This document shows, in pieces, positions 27,514-35,975 of a stretch of DNA of 64,000 nt (position 1 is its first letter; each line of letters starts with the position of its first letter). The DNA lies in NCBI GenBank assembly GCA_004173185.1, contig SEFZ01000003.1, positions 124,001-188,000 of the forward strand, given 5' to 3'. Both the position numbers and the translations under genes were made by a program. The notes under the pieces are model-generated. The model was not told the origin of the DNA and searched no databases. It saw nothing but the letters and a program-made list of their open reading frames with translations. This stretch comes from Sphingomonadales bacterium. Lineage in GTDB: Bacteria > Pseudomonadota > Alphaproteobacteria > Sphingomonadales > Sphingomonadaceae.

Positions 27514-27550
27514 TTGACAAAAGAAATTGATAGACAGTTTTATGACATAA
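27514..27550. promoter_or_regulatory. Candidate operator/promoter between permease and aldehyde dehydrogenase
   Basis: TGACAA (27515-27520, reverse complement TTGTCA) and the palindrome TTATGACATAA (27540-27550, containing TGACAT) match the half-sites found near dgcN and the RpiR gene. TTGACA at 27514-27519, with TTTTAT 18 bases later, could be a rightward promoter for the aldehyde dehydrogenase, which the operator would overlap. Confidence 0.45.
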
Positions 27551-27628
27551 GCTAGTGGAATTGGAGCGCGCCAGTTGTCAATCAACGCGATCCCAGAACG
27601 TTAAAATTTGCAGAAAAAGGACAAATGG

Positions 27629-29008
27629 ATGACTGACCCGATTCGCATCGTCAGCCCCGTCGACGGTTCATTGTACTTCGAAACGCCGTACGCGAGCGAC
27701 GCTGAGGCGGCCGCTGTGCAGGCGGCGGCAATTGACGCGGCGGCGATGTGGAAGGATGTGCCGCTGCACGAACGCATCGATACGCTTGACCGTTTTGTAG
27801 ATGCCTTGGTGAGCGAAGCTGACGAACTCGCGCGCATGACGGCATTTCAGATCGGCCGCCCGCTTTCCAAAAGCGATGAAACCGGCGATCTGAAGTATCT
27901 GTACGATCATTACAAATCGACCATCGAAACGGTCACAGCCGACATCGAATTGGCGGGGAGCGATAAGGTGCGCCGCTTCGCCAGACGAGAGCCATACGGT
28001 GTTAATCTTTCGATTTGTGCCTGGAATTATCCAGTGGTTATGCTGTCCAGCTTGATCTTGGCACCTCTGTTGGCCGGAAATGTGGTCATCTTTAAACATG
28101 CCCCGCAAACCGCGAGGATTTCCACCATCGTAAACAGCGCTGCACGCAAGGCGGGTCTGCCTCCCGGTGTGCTGCAGGCTGTGGACCTCAACCATTTGCA
28201 ATGCTCGCGGCTTCTTGCATCGGGCGACATAGGCTTGGTTAATTTTGTCGGATCTTCACGAGGAGGCCGCGAGGTAAGGCAAGCGTCTGCGGGGCAGTTC
28301 ATTCATCAGATTTTCGAGCTCGGCGGCAAGGATGCGGCCTATGTGCGGGCGGACGCCAACATTGGAACCACCGCAGCAGAACTCGTGCGCGCCAGCTTCA
28401 CGAATTCGGGACAATCCTGTTGCTCGGTAGAGCGCATTTATGTCGACAAGGCAGTCTATGGCGACTTCGTCGATGCATTCTGCACGGCGGCGCGCGACTG
28501 GCGCATCGGTCACCCCATCCTTGACGATGTTGCGCTCGGTTCAGTCATCAACGCCGAAGCAGCTTGCCGGATCGAACTCGACGTCGCGGCTGCCCTGCAT
28601 GCCGGTGCCAAGGAAATACTGGGTTGCAAATTGCCCGACCTTGCCAACCCGGCGGCCTATGTGACACCAAAGGTGTTGACCGGCGTCGACCACGGGATGG
28701 CGATTATGCGGGGCGAAACCTTCGGCCCGATAGCTCCCATCATGTCGGTGTCCTCTGATGAGGAAGCCGTGACACTCATGAACGACACCGAATACGGACT
28801 AACCTCGTCAGTGTGGACCAGCGACATCGACTATGGTTTGGCGTTGGGACAGAGAGTCAATGTCGGAAACTTCTATGTAAACCAGGCCGATTATGTCGAC
28901 GAGTACCTGCCATGGGGCGGTATCAAGGCATCTGGCCTTGGGCGAAGCGACGGGTTTTCGTGGTTGGAAAGTCTGACCCGGACAAAGGGATTTTATGCCG
29001 CAGCCTGA
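27629..29008 (+). CDS. NAD(P)-dependent aldehyde dehydrogenase
   Basis: This 459-residue protein has the ALDH fold: the cofactor region (CAWNYPVVM, VIFKHAP), catalytic Glu in FELGGK (about 230), catalytic Cys in GQSCC (264/265) and FGPIAP near the C-terminus. It oxidises an aldehyde to the acid, most like succinate-semialdehyde-type family members. The ATG at 27629 has AAAAAGGA upstream at a spacing of 7; a TTG at 27608 is less likely. It is divergent from the permease gene. It may oxidise the product of the GMC oxidoreductase or an amino-acid-derived semialdehyde; both are inferences. Confidence 0.9.
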   Translation: MTDPIRIVSPVDGSLYFETPYASDAEAAAVQAAAIDAAAMWKDVPLHERIDTLDRFVDALVSEADELARMTAFQIGRPLSKSDETGDLKYLYDHYKSTIETVTADIELAGSDKVRRFARREPYGVNLSICAWNYPVVMLSSLILAPLLAGNVVIFKHAPQTARISTIVNSAARKAGLPPGVLQAVDLNHLQCSRLLASGDIGLVNFVGSSRGGREVRQASAGQFIHQIFELGGKDAAYVRADANIGTTAAELVRASFTNSGQSCCSVERIYVDKAVYGDFVDAFCTAARDWRIGHPILDDVALGSVINAEAACRIELDVAAALHAGAKEILGCKLPDLANPAAYVTPKVLTGVDHGMAIMRGETFGPIAPIMSVSSDEEAVTLMNDTEYGLTSSVWTSDIDYGLALGQRVNVGNFYVNQADYVDEYLPWGGIKASGLGRSDGFSWLESLTRTKGFYAAA

Positions 29009-29287
29009 GCATCCGCGCAGGCACAGGTATGAGGCGACGTCCCCTTTCCTCGCTGCGGCTCCCGCGTGCCGAAAACGTCATCGATCTCACGATTCTGAAC
29101 GCTTCGCTAGCATTAGAATCGGTCGTTGTCAGGCCTAAGTTATATCGTTTGCCGAGCCCGATCCGCTCTGGGTAGTGACCGGATGGATAATCACAACGGT
29201 CCGCTTGAAGCAGCGGCCGCTGTGCAGCCATTCAACGACATAAGGGCAAGGCGTCGGGCCTTGCTGGTGGGGAAGCAGAAATTGCAG

Positions 29288-31255
29288 ATGAAAAGCCAGA
29301 ATGTCTCGATCGCTACTTTGATGCTCGTGGTTGGCCTGCAGGCCATGGCCCCGGTGGCGCAGGCCAAGCCCGCGCAATCGTCGGTCGCCGAGGAAATCGG
29401 GACCAACGACATCCCCGCCACATTCGCGAACCCGGCACTCGAACGCGACTATATCGAGCGTGATGTCATGATTCCCATGCGCGACGGCGTGAAGCTCAAA
29501 ACGATCATCATGATCCCGAAGTCTGCGCGTGGTGCTCCGATTATCCTCACGCGCACGCCTTACGACGCCGCGTCTCGCACGCATCGATCCGACAGCCCCA
29601 AGCTGCGCGACACTCTGCCGCTTTCGGACGAAGAGCTTAGCGATGCTGGCTACATCCGGGTGTATCAAGACGTCCGCGGAAAGTTCGGATCAAAAGGAAA
29701 ATATGTCATGATGCTGCCCCCGCGCGGGCCGCTCAACACTCAGGGGCACGATCACTCTACTGATGCTTATGACACAATTGACTGGCTCGTAAAGAACGTG
29801 CCGGAATCCAACGGTCGGGTAGGGATGATCGGATCGTCCTACGAAGGCTTCACTGCGGCGATGGCGCTGCTCGAGCCGCACCCCGCTTTGCGTGCGGTGG
29901 TGCCTGAAAGCCCCGTGATCGACGCGTGGATGGGGGACGACTGGTTTCACCATGGTGCTTTTCGCACGCTTATGCTCGGGTTTGTCCAGATGCAGACGGG
30001 GCAAACCGGACCCGGAGCGGTCACCCCAAATCGCATCTACGACAAATATGAAGAGTTGCTGCGCGCAGGCTCGGTCGCGGATTACGCCAAGCAGACCGGG
30101 ATCGACAAATTGCCATGGGTCAAACGTACACTCGATCATCCGGCCTATACATCTTACTGGTCGGGTCAGGCGCTAGACAAGCTGCTTGCCGCCAAGCCGT
30201 CGAATGTCCCGACTTTGTGGGAGCAGGGACTCTGGGACCAGGAAGATATGTGGGGGGCGAACCACGCTTGGCTCGCACAAAAGGAAGCTGGCCACAAGGA
30301 GTCCAATTGGCTCGTGATGGGGCCTTGGTCGCATAGCCAGGCAAAAGACAAGGGCTACACGATAGGCCCGCTCAAGTTGGAGGGCGATACGTCGAAGCAG
30401 TATCGAAAGGACATGGTTCTTCCGTTCTTCGAACATTATCTGAGAGACGGACCGGCGCACAATCTGAGCCGTGTCACGGTCTATAACACCGGCGAAAACC
30501 GCTGGGAGAAGTTCGACGACTGGGCCGGCGCCTGTAAGGACGATTGCGCCGACCGAATGACCCCGCTCTATCTGCGCGCCAACGCAGCGCTTTCGTTCAC
30601 GCCACCGGTCGAAAGCGACGGTCAGGATAATTACGTAAGCGACCCCGCGAAACCCGTGCCGTTTTTAAAGAGGCCCGTCTTGGACCCGTTTTTCGAAGTA
30701 TGGACGACGGGGAAAGGATACTTGCCTTGGAGCGAGTGGCTTCAGCAGGATCAGCGGTTTGTCGATGGCCGTCCTGACGTTTTGACCTACGAAACTTCCA
30801 TCCTCGATGCGCCGGTTCATGTCCGCGGCGTTCCCGTGGCAGACATTCTGGCGGCGACGACGGGTACGGACGGCGATTTCGTCGTCAAACTGATCGATGT
30901 CTACCCAGCCATGGTCCCCGGCGATCCCGATATGAGCGGGTATCAATTGGCGATCTCGCTCGACATTTTCAGAGGCCGCTATCGCAACAGCTTTTCGGAG
31001 CCGCAAGCGATACCTGCGAATTCCGCGCAGCGTTATCGTTTTGAATTGCCGGGCGTAAATCACGTATTCCAGCCGGGGCACCGGATCATGATTCAGATCC
31101 AGTCTACCCTGTTCCCGCTCTATGATCGGAACCCGCAAACCTACACGCCAAATATCTTCTACGCACGACCGGAGGACTATCAGGCGGCCAAGATTTCGAT
31201 CCTTCGCTCGAAGGAGCAATCGACCAAAATATGGCTCCCCGTGGTGAAAAAATAA
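29288..31255 (+). CDS. Exported CocE/NonD-family hydrolase (S15-type)
   Basis: This 655-residue protein has a signal peptide (KSQNVSIATLMLVVG, cleavage after AQA), an alpha/beta-hydrolase domain and a C-terminal jelly-roll domain of the X-Pro dipeptidyl-peptidase/CocE type. The nucleophile Ser lies in GMIGSSYEG, the acid near WDQEDMWG and the His in GPWSHSQ. Relatives hydrolyse esters or amides, including alpha-amino-acid esters, cocaine and dipeptides. I placed the start at the ATG at 29288 because the signal peptide starts there; the upstream frame shows no conserved sequence. It is followed 28 bp later by an acyl-CoA synthetase gene. The substrate is unknown. Confidence 0.85.
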   Translation: MKSQNVSIATLMLVVGLQAMAPVAQAKPAQSSVAEEIGTNDIPATFANPALERDYIERDVMIPMRDGVKLKTIIMIPKSARGAPIILTRTPYDAASRTHRSDSPKLRDTLPLSDEELSDAGYIRVYQDVRGKFGSKGKYVMMLPPRGPLNTQGHDHSTDAYDTIDWLVKNVPESNGRVGMIGSSYEGFTAAMALLEPHPALRAVVPESPVIDAWMGDDWFHHGAFRTLMLGFVQMQTGQTGPGAVTPNRIYDKYEELLRAGSVADYAKQTGIDKLPWVKRTLDHPAYTSYWSGQALDKLLAAKPSNVPTLWEQGLWDQEDMWGANHAWLAQKEAGHKESNWLVMGPWSHSQAKDKGYTIGPLKLEGDTSKQYRKDMVLPFFEHYLRDGPAHNLSRVTVYNTGENRWEKFDDWAGACKDDCADRMTPLYLRANAALSFTPPVESDGQDNYVSDPAKPVPFLKRPVLDPFFEVWTTGKGYLPWSEWLQQDQRFVDGRPDVLTYETSILDAPVHVRGVPVADILAATTGTDGDFVVKLIDVYPAMVPGDPDMSGYQLAISLDIFRGRYRNSFSEPQAIPANSAQRYRFELPGVNHVFQPGHRIMIQIQSTLFPLYDRNPQTYTPNIFYARPEDYQAAKISILRSKEQSTKIWLPVVKK

Positions 31256-31283
31256 TCATGATCGGCAAGGGTTGTCCACGGCG

Positions 31284-32840
31284 ATGAACGAACGTGCTTT
31301 GCTCCAAAACCTGTCGATAATGCTGCGGCGATCGGCAGAGCGGAACGGCGATCGACTTGCGGTGCTTTGTGGCGAAGTTTCGCTCAGTTACCGCGCACTC
31401 GACGAAATGGTCGATCGTTTGTCTCGCGGCCTGCTCGATCGTGGCGTTGTTCGTGGAGACCGTGTGGCGGTCATTGCTCGCAACAGTCACTGTTTCCTCG
31501 TTCTGCGTTTTGCCGTCGCACGGATCGGCGCGGTGTTCGTTCCCGTTAATTTCATGCTCACAGCCTCGGAAGCCAATTATATTCTCGAGCATGCGGGAGC
31601 CCGGCTGTTATTCGTCGATGCCGCCAGCGCAGAGCTCGGCCGGCAGGCACGTCCGGCTGCCGTCGAGGCGACAATCGGCCTGGCCGGAGAGCGGCTTCCA
31701 CCACCGGAAGATTTGCCGTCCTGGGAGACTCTCCTGGTTGAGGGGGAACCGGTCGACGACGTGGCGGCGGCAAGCGACCTGCTGCAGATCATTTATACCA
31801 GCGGCACCGAATCCTTGCCCAAGGGCGCGATGCTCACGCACGGGGCGGTGCTTTGGCAATATCAGAGCTGTGTGGCGGATTGTGAATGGACACCGGACAC
31901 CGTTGCCGTCCACGCCATGCCGCTGTTTCATTGCGCGCAGCTAGACGCGATGATGGGGCCCGCGCTTCAAGTCGGAGCCTGCAATATCGTCACCGACCTC
32001 CCGACGGCTGACAATCTCATCCCGATGATCGCGCGCCATGCCGCCAACTCCTTCTTCGCTCCGGCGACGATTTGGATAGCTATGCTTCGATCGCCGCTGT
32101 TCGAGCAACATGATCTTAGTTGCTTGGCAAAGGGCTATTACGGCGCCTCGATCATGCCGGTCGAAATATTGCGGGAATTGATGGAGCGCTTGCCTACCCT
32201 GCGATTATGGAACGCATATGGCCAGACCGAGATAGCACCACTGGCGCTGGTGCTGCGACCGGAAGATCAGCGGACCCGGGCGGGTTCGGCCGGCCGTCCG
32301 GTTTTGAACGTCCAAACGCGCGTTGTCGACGACGACATGCGCGATGTCGTGCCCGGCGACATTGGCGAGATCGTCCATCGCTCGCCACAGTTGATGACCG
32401 GTTACTGGAACGACCCGGAGAGGACAGAAGCGGCCTTCACCGGCGGTTGGTTCCACAGCGGCGACCTCGCAGTCCGCGATCAGGATGGTTATATCACGAT
32501 CGTCGACCGCAAGAAGGATATGATTAAGACAGGTGGTGAGAATGTCGCCTCGCGGGAAGTTGAGGAGGTGTTGTACCAGCATCCGGATGTGTCCGAGGTC
32601 GCTGTTATCGGCGTGCCGGACTCCCGCTGGATCGAAGCTGTCACTGCGGTCGTGGTTCTCCGCCAGGGCCGTCGTCCGGGCGCCGAAGCGCTGATTGCAC
32701 ATTGCCGGTCGGCACTCGCCAGCTTCAAGGTGCCGAAGCGCATGATATTCGCGGACAGCCTGCCGAAAAATCCTAGTGGAAAGATCATGAAGCGCGACGT
32801 GCGAACGCAAGTCCTGATGATACTCCGGCGTGATAGCTGA
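31284..32840 (+). CDS. AMP-binding acyl-CoA synthetase
   Basis: This 518-residue enzyme belongs to the ANL superfamily. It has the ATP-binding loop YTSGTESLPKGAM, the NAYGQTE motif, the GWFHSGDLA motif, the hinge VDRKKDMIKTGGENV, and the C-terminal catalytic Lys in NPSGKIMKRD. It activates a carboxylic acid, probably medium/long-chain or aromatic, to its CoA thioester. The ATG at 31284 is preceded by an AAGGG element; a TTG at 31272 is less likely. It lies between two CocE/NonD hydrolase genes, so it could activate the acid they release. That coupling is inferred. Confidence 0.9.
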   Translation: MNERALLQNLSIMLRRSAERNGDRLAVLCGEVSLSYRALDEMVDRLSRGLLDRGVVRGDRVAVIARNSHCFLVLRFAVARIGAVFVPVNFMLTASEANYILEHAGARLLFVDAASAELGRQARPAAVEATIGLAGERLPPPEDLPSWETLLVEGEPVDDVAAASDLLQIIYTSGTESLPKGAMLTHGAVLWQYQSCVADCEWTPDTVAVHAMPLFHCAQLDAMMGPALQVGACNIVTDLPTADNLIPMIARHAANSFFAPATIWIAMLRSPLFEQHDLSCLAKGYYGASIMPVEILRELMERLPTLRLWNAYGQTEIAPLALVLRPEDQRTRAGSAGRPVLNVQTRVVDDDMRDVVPGDIGEIVHRSPQLMTGYWNDPERTEAAFTGGWFHSGDLAVRDQDGYITIVDRKKDMIKTGGENVASREVEEVLYQHPDVSEVAVIGVPDSRWIEAVTAVVVLRQGRRPGAEALIAHCRSALASFKVPKRMIFADSLPKNPSGKIMKRDVRTQVLMILRRDS

Positions 32841-32899
32841 AGCTTGGGTTTGATTGCTTACGACACGCTTGCGGATGGCACTAAATAGGGGTTGGACCG

Positions 32900-34777
32900 A
32901 TGCTTAAGAACCTTGGTTGCGCACTTGCAATTGCATTGATGATTATTCCCCAGGGCTTTGTCGCTGCCCAGACAAGCGACCCAAGCTACCGCTATGCATT
33001 TGATAAAATTGGCATCGTGGAGCGTCATCAACTCGTTCGTATGCGCGATGGCATCGGCTTATCCACCGATATTTATCGACCGAAAGACGCCGACAAGGAC
33101 TTGCCCACCATTTTCATGAGGACGCCGTATAACATCGGCAAGATGTATCCCGATGAACTTGTTTTTATCATGGAGGCTGTACAGCAGGGTTATGTGGTCG
33201 TCGTGCAAAACGAACGGGGCCGTTATTTTTCCGAAGGACGTTGGGAGATACTCGGCCGGCCGCGAACAGACGGGTATGACGCGCTGACCTGGATCGCGAG
33301 CCAGTCCTGGTCGAACGGCAAGGTGGGAACGCTGGGCTGTTCGTCTTCGGCTGAATGGCAATTGGCGCTTGCCGCGCAAAATCATCCAGCGCACGCCGCA
33401 ATGGTGCCTATGGGGTCGGGTGCGGGTATAGGAAAGGTAGGGCGTTTCCGGGAGCAGGGAAACTGGTTTACAGGCGGTGCACAACGCTCGCTGTTCACCG
33501 TCTGGCTGTACGACACGGATAATCCTGCGCGTGCGCAGTTGCCATCAAATCTCGACGCCGCAACGCGCGCGCGAGTGGGGGAATATAACGATCTTGATGT
33601 CAAAAAGCCCGAGGTCGATTGGTCCAAGCAGATCAGGCACCTGCCGGTCGCGGATATCCTGAAAGATCTTGGCGAGCCCGCGGGTTTGTATGAGGGCCTG
33701 ATCAAGCTGAAGCCGTCGAGCGCCGAATGGGCGAAGGGCGGACTCTATCGGGACAGCGAGGGATGGGGGGTGCCGGCGCTGTGGTTCAATTCCTGGTATG
33801 ACGTCTCGATCGGGCCGAATCTCGAATTGTTCAATCATATTCGCAGCACTGCGTCCGACAAAGAGGTTCGCGACAATCAATTTGCGATCGTCGGCCCACG
33901 AGCGCATTGCGAATTCGATGAAATGGCGCCCAACGCTCCGGTCGGTGAGCGTCCCATGGGCGAGTCCATATTTGATACGAAGTCGGAAATTATCTCGTGG
34001 TTCAACCGCTGGCTCAAGGGTGATGCGAAGGCATTTCCGGCCTCGACTCCGCACGTAAGATATTTTGCGATGGGTGCGAACGAATGGCGCGGTAGCGATC
34101 AATGGCCGCCGGACGACGCCAAAACTCTACGCTTTTATCTTTCGAGTTCGGGCAATGCGAACAGCCTGTTCGGCGACGGCGCTCTGTCGCGATCCCCTTC
34201 CACTTCCGACAGCCCTGATAGATACGTCTATGATCCGGCAAATCCTGTGGAAACCTATGGAGGAAATGATTGCTGCAACGGGGGGGTGAGTGCAGCAGGA
34301 GCGCTGGACCAACGCCGTATCGAGGCGCGACAAGACGTGCTCGTTTACACCAGCGACCCGCTTGAGCAGGACGTCGAAGTGAGCGGGTTCGTGGATGTCG
34401 TGCTTCAGGTTTCCTCAAATGCCAAGGATACTGATTTTACCGCGAAACTCGTCGATGTAGCGCCAGACGGTACGGCCTGGATCATCGGAGACACAATATT
34501 TCGTGCTCGCTATCGAGATGGTTATGATCAAGAGGTGTTCATGAAACCTGGCGAAATATACACACTCCGACTGACGCCGATCACCACGAGCAATAGGTTC
34601 GGTAAAGGACACAGGATCCGCATCGAAGTCACGTCATCCAATTTTCCGAAATTCTATCGCAATCTAAATACCGGTGGGGATAACGTTACCGAGACCAAGG
34701 GTGTGGTCGCACAAAATGTGGTGCATCATGCGCCGGACAAGTTGTCCTATATCGAATTGCCCGTGACGGTCCGCTAG
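32900..34777 (+). CDS. Exported CocE/NonD-family hydrolase (second copy)
   Basis: This 625-residue protein has a signal peptide (KNLGCALAIALMIIP, cleavage after VAA), then the S15 catalytic domain and C-terminal CocE/NonD domain. The nucleophile region reads GTLGCSSSAEWQ, different from the GSSYEG of the copy at 29288. The acid is in WFNSWYDVS and the His in GPRAHCEF. The early FMRTPYN and ENERGRYFSEG-like (QNERGRYFSEG) motifs are family-typical. The two copies are only distantly alike, so they probably cleave different bonds. It follows the acyl-CoA synthetase gene by 59 bp and could share its transcript. Confidence 0.87.
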   Translation: MLKNLGCALAIALMIIPQGFVAAQTSDPSYRYAFDKIGIVERHQLVRMRDGIGLSTDIYRPKDADKDLPTIFMRTPYNIGKMYPDELVFIMEAVQQGYVVVVQNERGRYFSEGRWEILGRPRTDGYDALTWIASQSWSNGKVGTLGCSSSAEWQLALAAQNHPAHAAMVPMGSGAGIGKVGRFREQGNWFTGGAQRSLFTVWLYDTDNPARAQLPSNLDAATRARVGEYNDLDVKKPEVDWSKQIRHLPVADILKDLGEPAGLYEGLIKLKPSSAEWAKGGLYRDSEGWGVPALWFNSWYDVSIGPNLELFNHIRSTASDKEVRDNQFAIVGPRAHCEFDEMAPNAPVGERPMGESIFDTKSEIISWFNRWLKGDAKAFPASTPHVRYFAMGANEWRGSDQWPPDDAKTLRFYLSSSGNANSLFGDGALSRSPSTSDSPDRYVYDPANPVETYGGNDCCNGGVSAAGALDQRRIEARQDVLVYTSDPLEQDVEVSGFVDVVLQVSSNAKDTDFTAKLVDVAPDGTAWIIGDTIFRARYRDGYDQEVFMKPGEIYTLRLTPITTSNRFGKGHRIRIEVTSSNFPKFYRNLNTGGDNVTETKGVVAQNVVHHAPDKLSYIELPVTVR

Positions 34778-35087
34778 CGCGCGAATGAGAACTTAGCCCC
34801 ATCAGATGGCGTCACCCTATGGCTAGAGGCGCATGGTGCCTGGTGAACGTTACGATTACCGAACCGTTGACGCAAATCGAACCGCCGGTTGGATCAGTTC
34901 TCCTACGGCTAGCGATAAGATTATTCATTTGCGCATTTTCGAGCTTTCGCGACTTATTGACCTTGGAGGGGCGAGGATCAGCGTCGACAGCTAAAAAATA
35001 TTTTCGGCGGCGATCACGTCGTACCTAAAATTGCACCGCGGACGACTTCAAGGCGATGCATCCCACGCGTTTCAAGCAGGAAATCTG
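34778..35087. other. Intergenic region before the ABC transporter genes
   Basis: These 310 bp contain no supported gene. AT-rich segments near 34918 and 34995 could hold the promoter for the ABC genes. An AGGA site lies 8 bases before the ATG at 35088. Confidence 0.4.
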
Positions 35088-35966
35088 ATGCTCAGGATTG
35101 AGAATCTCACCCATGTTTATCCGAACGGCACCCGAGCCCTGGATTCCGTATCTTTAGAAGTGCCGCGCGGCATGTTTGGACTGCTGGGTCCCAATGGCGC
35201 CGGAAAATCTTCGTTAATGCGCACGATCGCTACATTGCAGGTCCCGACGTCAGGGGCGATCTACTTCGACGATATCGACGTCCTTGCAGCGCCTGACGCC
35301 TTGCGCAGGACGCTGGGCTATCTGCCGCAAGATTTCGGAGTGTATCCGCGCGTTTCCGCTTACGACATGCTGGACCATCTCGCGGTACTGAAAGGTTATG
35401 GCGACAAGCGGGAGCGGCATCAGGCGGTCGGCGCGCTGTTGAATCAGGTCAATTTGTGGAATGTCCGTCACAAGGCTGTCGCCGGGTTCTCGGGCGGCAT
35501 GCGCCAGCGTTTCGGTATCGCGCAGGCTCTGATCGGTCGGCCTCAACTCGTGATCGTCGACGAGCCGACAGCGGGTCTCGATCCTGAGGAGAGCAACCGC
35601 TTCTTGAACCTGCTCTCGGAAGTTGCCGAAAATATAGTGGTGATATTGTCCACTCACATTGTGCAGGACATTGCCAACCTGTGTCAGCAGACCGCGATAC
35701 TTGCGAGTGGACGCATCATCTCAACCGGCGCCCCCCAGGATCTGATCGATGCGATGCACGGTCGCATCTGGAAGAAGACGATCGATAAGCGGGAGTTAGC
35801 CGACTATCAGGCAACACATGCGATCATCGCGACCCGCTTAGTTGGGGGATGTACGGTTATTCATGTGCTGGCCGATGAGGACCCTGGTGCGGGGTTCAAG
35901 GCCGCCGAAGGCGATCTTGAGGATGTCTATTTCTCGACCCTCCTACCGCTCCACCGCGCGGCTTAA
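35088..35966 (+). CDS. ABC transporter ATP-binding protein
   Basis: This 292-residue protein has Walker A (GPNGAGKSS), the signature FSGGMRQRFG, Walker B (LVIVDEPTAGLD) and the switch His (LSTHIV). It resembles the ATPases of ABC-2 export systems. I chose the ATG at 35088 because AGGA lies 8 bases upstream and the ABC fold begins at once. The permease/peptidase fusion gene starts 10 bp after the stop codon, so the two form one operon and one transporter. The substrate is unknown. Confidence 0.93.
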   Translation: MLRIENLTHVYPNGTRALDSVSLEVPRGMFGLLGPNGAGKSSLMRTIATLQVPTSGAIYFDDIDVLAAPDALRRTLGYLPQDFGVYPRVSAYDMLDHLAVLKGYGDKRERHQAVGALLNQVNLWNVRHKAVAGFSGGMRQRFGIAQALIGRPQLVIVDEPTAGLDPEESNRFLNLLSEVAENIVVILSTHIVQDIANLCQQTAILASGRIISTGAPQDLIDAMHGRIWKKTIDKRELADYQATHAIIATRLVGGCTVIHVLADEDPGAGFKAAEGDLEDVYFSTLLPLHRAA

Positions 35967-35975
35967 GGATCCGAT

